Positions 60,022 through 64,000 of a stretch of DNA of 64,000 bases are shown one piece after another. Every line of letters begins with the position of its first letter. Position 1 is the stretch's first letter. The notes beneath the pieces were generated by a model. It saw only the letters and a list, made by a program, of their open reading frames with translations, did not search any database and had not been told where the DNA came from. This DNA is from Portunus trituberculatus. Taxonomy: Eukaryota; Arthropoda; Malacostraca; Decapoda; Portunidae. The stretch covers positions 1,104,425 to 1,168,424 of the forward strand of contig NC_059302.1 of NCBI RefSeq assembly GCF_017591435.1, in the 5' to 3' direction. The translations under genes and the position numbers were made by a program.

Positions 60022-61579
60022 AGAACAGAGTGAGAGGAGGAGAGACGCTGAATTTCAACAGACGAGAAAAGATGAGCGGAGCAAATATCAAAGAGAGAGG
60101 GAAGTGAGTGGGAGAACAGAGTGAGAGGAAGGAAGAGAGACACTGAATTTAAGAGTAAGAAGTGGAAGGGAATGTGGTGAGGGCGGCTACTAACGAAGAT
60201 GGAATGGTTACGGTGTGGCAGTGACGGCCAGTATATTACCTTTTTACAGCACCGTTTAATAGACTTCGCCATACTTTACTTTCTCCTTTTGAAACATTCT
60301 TCATTTGTTAACAACGCGCCTTAACCCTTTCACTGGAACTCAGTCTCTCACAATCGTAACAACTCTTAAAAGACTTATTTTTCGCATTAGTCTCTTAGAT
60401 ATTTACATTTGTAGCGTAGCAAGGTGAAATTGCCTTCATATCATCTTTCTTTATGTTCAGGAAATGAGATTGTTAGTGATTCCGATGTACTTGAGCAGAA
60501 AACGACCATAACAATTGAGTTTTCGCATGGTTTACCTGATCATTAACTCTCTAAGTAAGAACTCGACACCCTGCAACCTTCAGCGGGAAGTCCAGTGGCG
60601 CTGCCTTACCTGGCGCACACTCACCTGAGTACCATCGCCTTTCCTCCCTTAATTAGTTAACGCTTGTTTTGCTAGGTGGACAGGTACCAGAAGGACATTT
60701 TCTCTCAGTTGTTTCATTTATAAATATTCATGGTGTCTTCACTGGTGGAAAGTAGTGGGTAGACGTATATAATTAGTAAGAATAGCAGGTAGACGGATAT
60801 AGTAGGTAGAAATAGCCAGACATGTTTTATATAGGACCTGGCATGTGTTAGTCAGATTGTTTCCTGCTGACTTATGCATATACAGTGTCTTGATTTCTGG
60901 TAATTGGAAAGAAGTTTTGATTTCCGTGATCATCTATGGATTATCACTAATGGACAGGTATAAGCATAAAGGTAAAGATAGAGAAGGAGTTAGGGAATGT
61001 TTCTTTTGTGTGATTACGTAAATAAATATGTATAAAAAACAGCAACAATATTTTTTAGGAAGTACTGAAGGCCGTGAATAAAAGAATAGAAATTTGAAAA
61101 CATGACAACCACAGAACATCCTCCTTTACATCCTTCCCTCATCCATCTACTCATCCTTACCTATCCATTACTCCCCCTCTGCCTATCCATCACCCGACCG
61201 TATCCTTCTCCACCTGGCTCCTGTCCTTCACCTGTTCACCTGAATGGGACCGGTACCTTAACAGTGACTTCCAAGCAATTACGAATAAAAAAAAATACAT
61301 AACCTTGTACGAGGGAAATGAGATGCGAGGACTTTCCAATCGTCGAGTGTAAACGGTGAATGCAAGACTAAAAGTAATAGGAGTAGACCTTGGCGTGTGT
61401 GTACAGGTTTTCAAGGCTTTGCTCCTTTACTATGCACCGCACTTTGTACCTTATCTGTCTGTGAAGGTGACTGGGCCTGTACACAGCTGGTTATTCTCTC
61501 AGTACTCTTAACAGTAATGAGAAAGTCGTGTCTCGTGGTGTAAATGATTGATAGCTAGTTTTCCTCAGTTGCTTCTTTT
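60018..61579. other. gene-free stretch
   Basis: TTAACCCTTTCACTGGAACT at 60322-60341 resembles one end of the MITE candidate at 5189-5385, but no matching right end is found. A short GTAGACG(G/T)ATATA doublet lies at about 60760-60802. No supported gene. Confidence 0.5.
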
Positions 61580-61711
61580 TGTGTGTGTGTGTGTGTGTGT
61601 GTGAGAATTTGGTCTCTCTGTGCCTTTTTGTGAGTTCATATTCATATCACGGGTTCTTAAAATTCAGAAGAGACTATTCATAGGACATTTTTTTTCTCCC
61701 TTTTCCTCTTT

Positions 61712-61776
<65 letters not shown>
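61580..61776. repeat. (GT)n and (CT)n microsatellites
   Basis: (GT)n at 61580-61602. (CT)n at about 61714-61776, ending in CAG before GTGGCAAAAGC. Confidence 0.95.
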
Positions 61777-61778
<2 letters not shown>

Positions 61779-62106
61779 GTGGCAAAAGCACACAGTGGCC
61801 CTAACAGGTGTACACAAATACTTGGGTCCAACCTGCAGGAAATCCTTGACACACCTTATAAAGAAAACGCGACGAGTTTTTTTTCTCAAGGATGTGTTTG
61901 GTGGAAAGTGTTATGAAGATGAGTCTTAATTGTCCAAAGAATTACCCACCCGTTCCCAAATACGCTTAAGTTATTCTGTTGACGTGGCTGTGTGTTGGTG
62001 CAGGGCGTGAGTGTGCATCTGCATTGCCTTCTTGCTGATAGACGTTGTTATTCCCATTGTTTCAGAAAGAAAGTGAAAGGTATAAGGTAGGAAGGGTGAG
62101 GACTGG

Positions 62107-62108
<2 letters not shown>
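61777..62108. other. gene-free stretch, acceptor-like start
   Basis: After the (CT)n CAG at about 61777-61779 a frame is open for about 45 codons to 61916. No domain and no donor is evident, so it is not called as an exon. Confidence 0.35.

Positions 62109-62162
<54 letters not shown>
62109..62162. repeat. (AG)n microsatellite
   Basis: About 27 AG units. Confidence 0.95.
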
Positions 62163-62165
<3 letters not shown>

Positions 62166-63046
62166 GAAAAAAAGTATCTTTGAGAAAAAAGGAAAGACAA
62201 ATATTTAGACACAGAAGCTAGAGAGAAGATAGCGAATGATAATAAGATTAAAAAGATAATAAAAAACAGCCAGAGGGTAAAGAAGGGAGGAGGTGAATGT
62301 TTGAGGCTGAAGATAGCATTGTTAAACCTCCTTCAGGGTCTCACAGTGCCATCTACCTGAGACTTTTATTTCCAAGGCTATTTTCCTCAGGAGGCACAAA
62401 TTACCTACATAACTCATTCCTCCTTCCCCTCCTCCATCTTCAGGTCTTCTTCATCAGACCTTACCTTTTCTATTATGACAATACAACTAACCAACAAAAA
62501 AAATGGGAAAAAAAGGTACATAAAGAAGAGGATTAATTGTTTGTCAGCCTTGGAGTAACCTTTTTAGACTTTACGTGAGGGTGTGTTGCATCTCAGTCAC
62601 TACTAATCACGAAAGGGAAGGTAATTACTCGTCCCAAACACCCTCTTAGCGGCTCCCTTCGCTTGGTGGAGTAGACGCACCCACTACCGCCAGGCCCCGA
62701 GGCGCTCAGGCGTGTCACGGTCCTGGAGTGCCTCAAGGAAGGTTACGTTACCATCTTCAGTTTTGGCCACCTCATCCCTTCCTGTTTTTAGTGTGGGGAG
62801 GGAGTTCATCTTTGCCTTTATTCGCTGTCTTTTTTTTTCGTCTTTTTAGTTTTTTCTGTTTATTTTCTTTCCCTTTGTCTTCTTTCGTTACTTAGTTATA
62901 TTTTTTTCTTCTTCTTTGTCTTGTTTTATTATTTTCTTTATGTTTTTCAATGTTTTATTAATCTTTCTTTCCATTTTGATCTTTTTTATCTTCTCGTTTG
63001 GTCTGCCTGCTTGCCTGTGAGTCTCTATCTTTCTTCTTTTTGCTTC

Positions 63047-63086
<40 letters not shown>

Positions 63087-63572
63087 ACCTCTTATTCCTC
63101 CTTTCCTTAGCATTCTCTACACCCCGTCATTTTTCAAGACCTTGCTATATAGGCTTTCCTCTCTACCTTTGTTTGTTTTTGTGCTTATCGTGATATATTC
63201 CTCCTTGTCCCATCCTTCAGTTCTACCAGTCTTCTCCACTTTGGCGCCCTGCAACCTTGGGAGGCGAGAGACTTAATAGGTACTGTCAGAATGATGATAT
63301 ATGTGTTGCTAAGAGTATTCATTAGATGCTGTATTAGATATTAACTTTGTTTCAATACTATGGCTTTGTAGTAAGTTCATTTTTATTCTGTGCGAGGGTT
63401 TAGCTTGTTGTGTATAGTTTAGGAGTAACAAGTGTGCTTCCATCGATTGACACTCTTTACTGGCTAATAGAAGGTTATATTCCGAAACACTTCTGTTCTC
63501 TAGTTGAAGGGACGCGGGTATCTAAAGATGCTTGTAAAGTTTTCTTGATAGATTGACAAAGTTTCTGCATTA
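62163..63572. other. gene-free stretch
   Basis: T-rich sequence with a (CT)n at 63053-63083. The Leu/Ser/Phe frames around it are compositional. Confidence 0.5.
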
Positions 63573-63789
63573 TTAACCTCTTCACTACTATGACGCGTTT
63601 TCATATTCATTCTGGTTACTATTTGGCGATTTTACTTACTCACCTTCAAAAATTCATGTGGGTATTAACATAGTGAGGATTCTCGCCATTAATCGTTTGA
63701 CCTCTATAGGCCCTTCCTAATGCAAACAAAATTGTCCAGTCAGGCCAAAAAATCAATGTAAAAATAAGTCTCAGTATCGAAAGGGTTAA
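63573..63789 (-). mobile_element. TTAA-MITE family, copy H
   Basis: TTAA at 63573-63576 and 63786-63789; ends TTAACCTCTTCACTACTATG and AGTATCGAAAGGGTTAA. 217 bp, minus orientation, with TTTTCATATTCATTCTGG near the left end. Confidence 0.92.
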
Positions 63790-64000
63790 GAGGAGAACAA
63801 GCTCTTGAAAACCCGGCTAATCATCTGTTGCTTTAAGATTACTCGTGCTGAAATTACATAGATTATTAAGAGAGTTTTCATCGGATTTTGATGACAGTTT
63901 AAGAAATTTTTTACATTATTAGCAGAAGAAACACTCTTGAGAACTCAGCTACTAATGACTGTGGCCTTTAAAAATAGACGTGGTGAGAGAGCGAAGTGTT
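63790..64000. other. unique sequence to window end
   Basis: Nothing recognised. Confidence 0.5.

Noticed and set aside
61620..61916. Coding exon after the (CT)n CAG at about 61777
   Set aside because: The acceptor is a microsatellite end, the open frame is only about 45 codons, and no donor or domain is seen.

Overview
This is a non-coding-rich animal nuclear window. The best fit is a decapod crustacean, most likely a crab. Evidence seen directly: extremely dense and long dinucleotide and trinucleotide microsatellites (hand count about 5 kb, roughly 8% of the window, with (AC)n, (CT)n, (AT)n, (ACT)n, (AGT)n, (ATT)n and (CCT)n tracts up to about 440 bp); a degenerate CCTAA (TTAGG-type arthropod telomere) array; tRNA-derived SINEs; decayed non-LTR retrotransposon 3' ends; spliced gene structure with GT..AG introns; and AATAAA polyadenylation signals. 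Nothing bacterial or viral is seen: no operons and no CRISPR. The species assignment is an inference from repeat style only.

Layout. 1-8.6 kb: no gene; a hAT-type MITE with a perfect 8-bp target duplication (466-652), a possible second TTAA-flanked MITE (5189-5385), and several CT/GT tracts. 8.6-10.4 kb: a retroelement cluster, (AC)n - tRNA-Val SINE - (AC)n - frameshifted LINE reverse transcriptase remnant - (AC)n - second tRNA-Val SINE - (CT)n. 11.5-18.3 kb: the only convincing protein gene, plus strand, two recognisable coding exons (11906-12592 and 15098-17371), a 2.5-kb phase-0 intron and a 3' UTR with AATAAA at 17781 and 18248. It would encode a basic, low-complexity protein of 986 residues that I do not recognise. 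18.3-29 kb: gene-free, with several tandem minisatellites (units about 40-166 bp), very long microsatellites, an interstitial telomere-like array and a SINE remnant. 30-64 kb: gene-free, holding eight copies of one roughly 190-217-bp palindrome-ended MITE family flanked by TTAA, a second (tRNA-Leu/Ser-like) SINE on the minus strand, and a 2.2-kb tandem segmental duplication (54043-58485) whose first copy took a LINE 3' fragment.

How the parts relate. The single gene stands alone and no pathway can be read from its neighbours. The mobile elements do relate to each other: the tRNA-Val SINE and the LINE remnants end in similar short 3' sequence (AGGTGAAT then ACACAC), which suggests that the LINE family mobilised the SINE and that its ends seed (AC)n tracts. 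Most open frames in this window are microsatellite translations (poly Thr-His, Cys-Val, Glu-Arg, Ser-Leu, Tyr) and were not annotated as genes.
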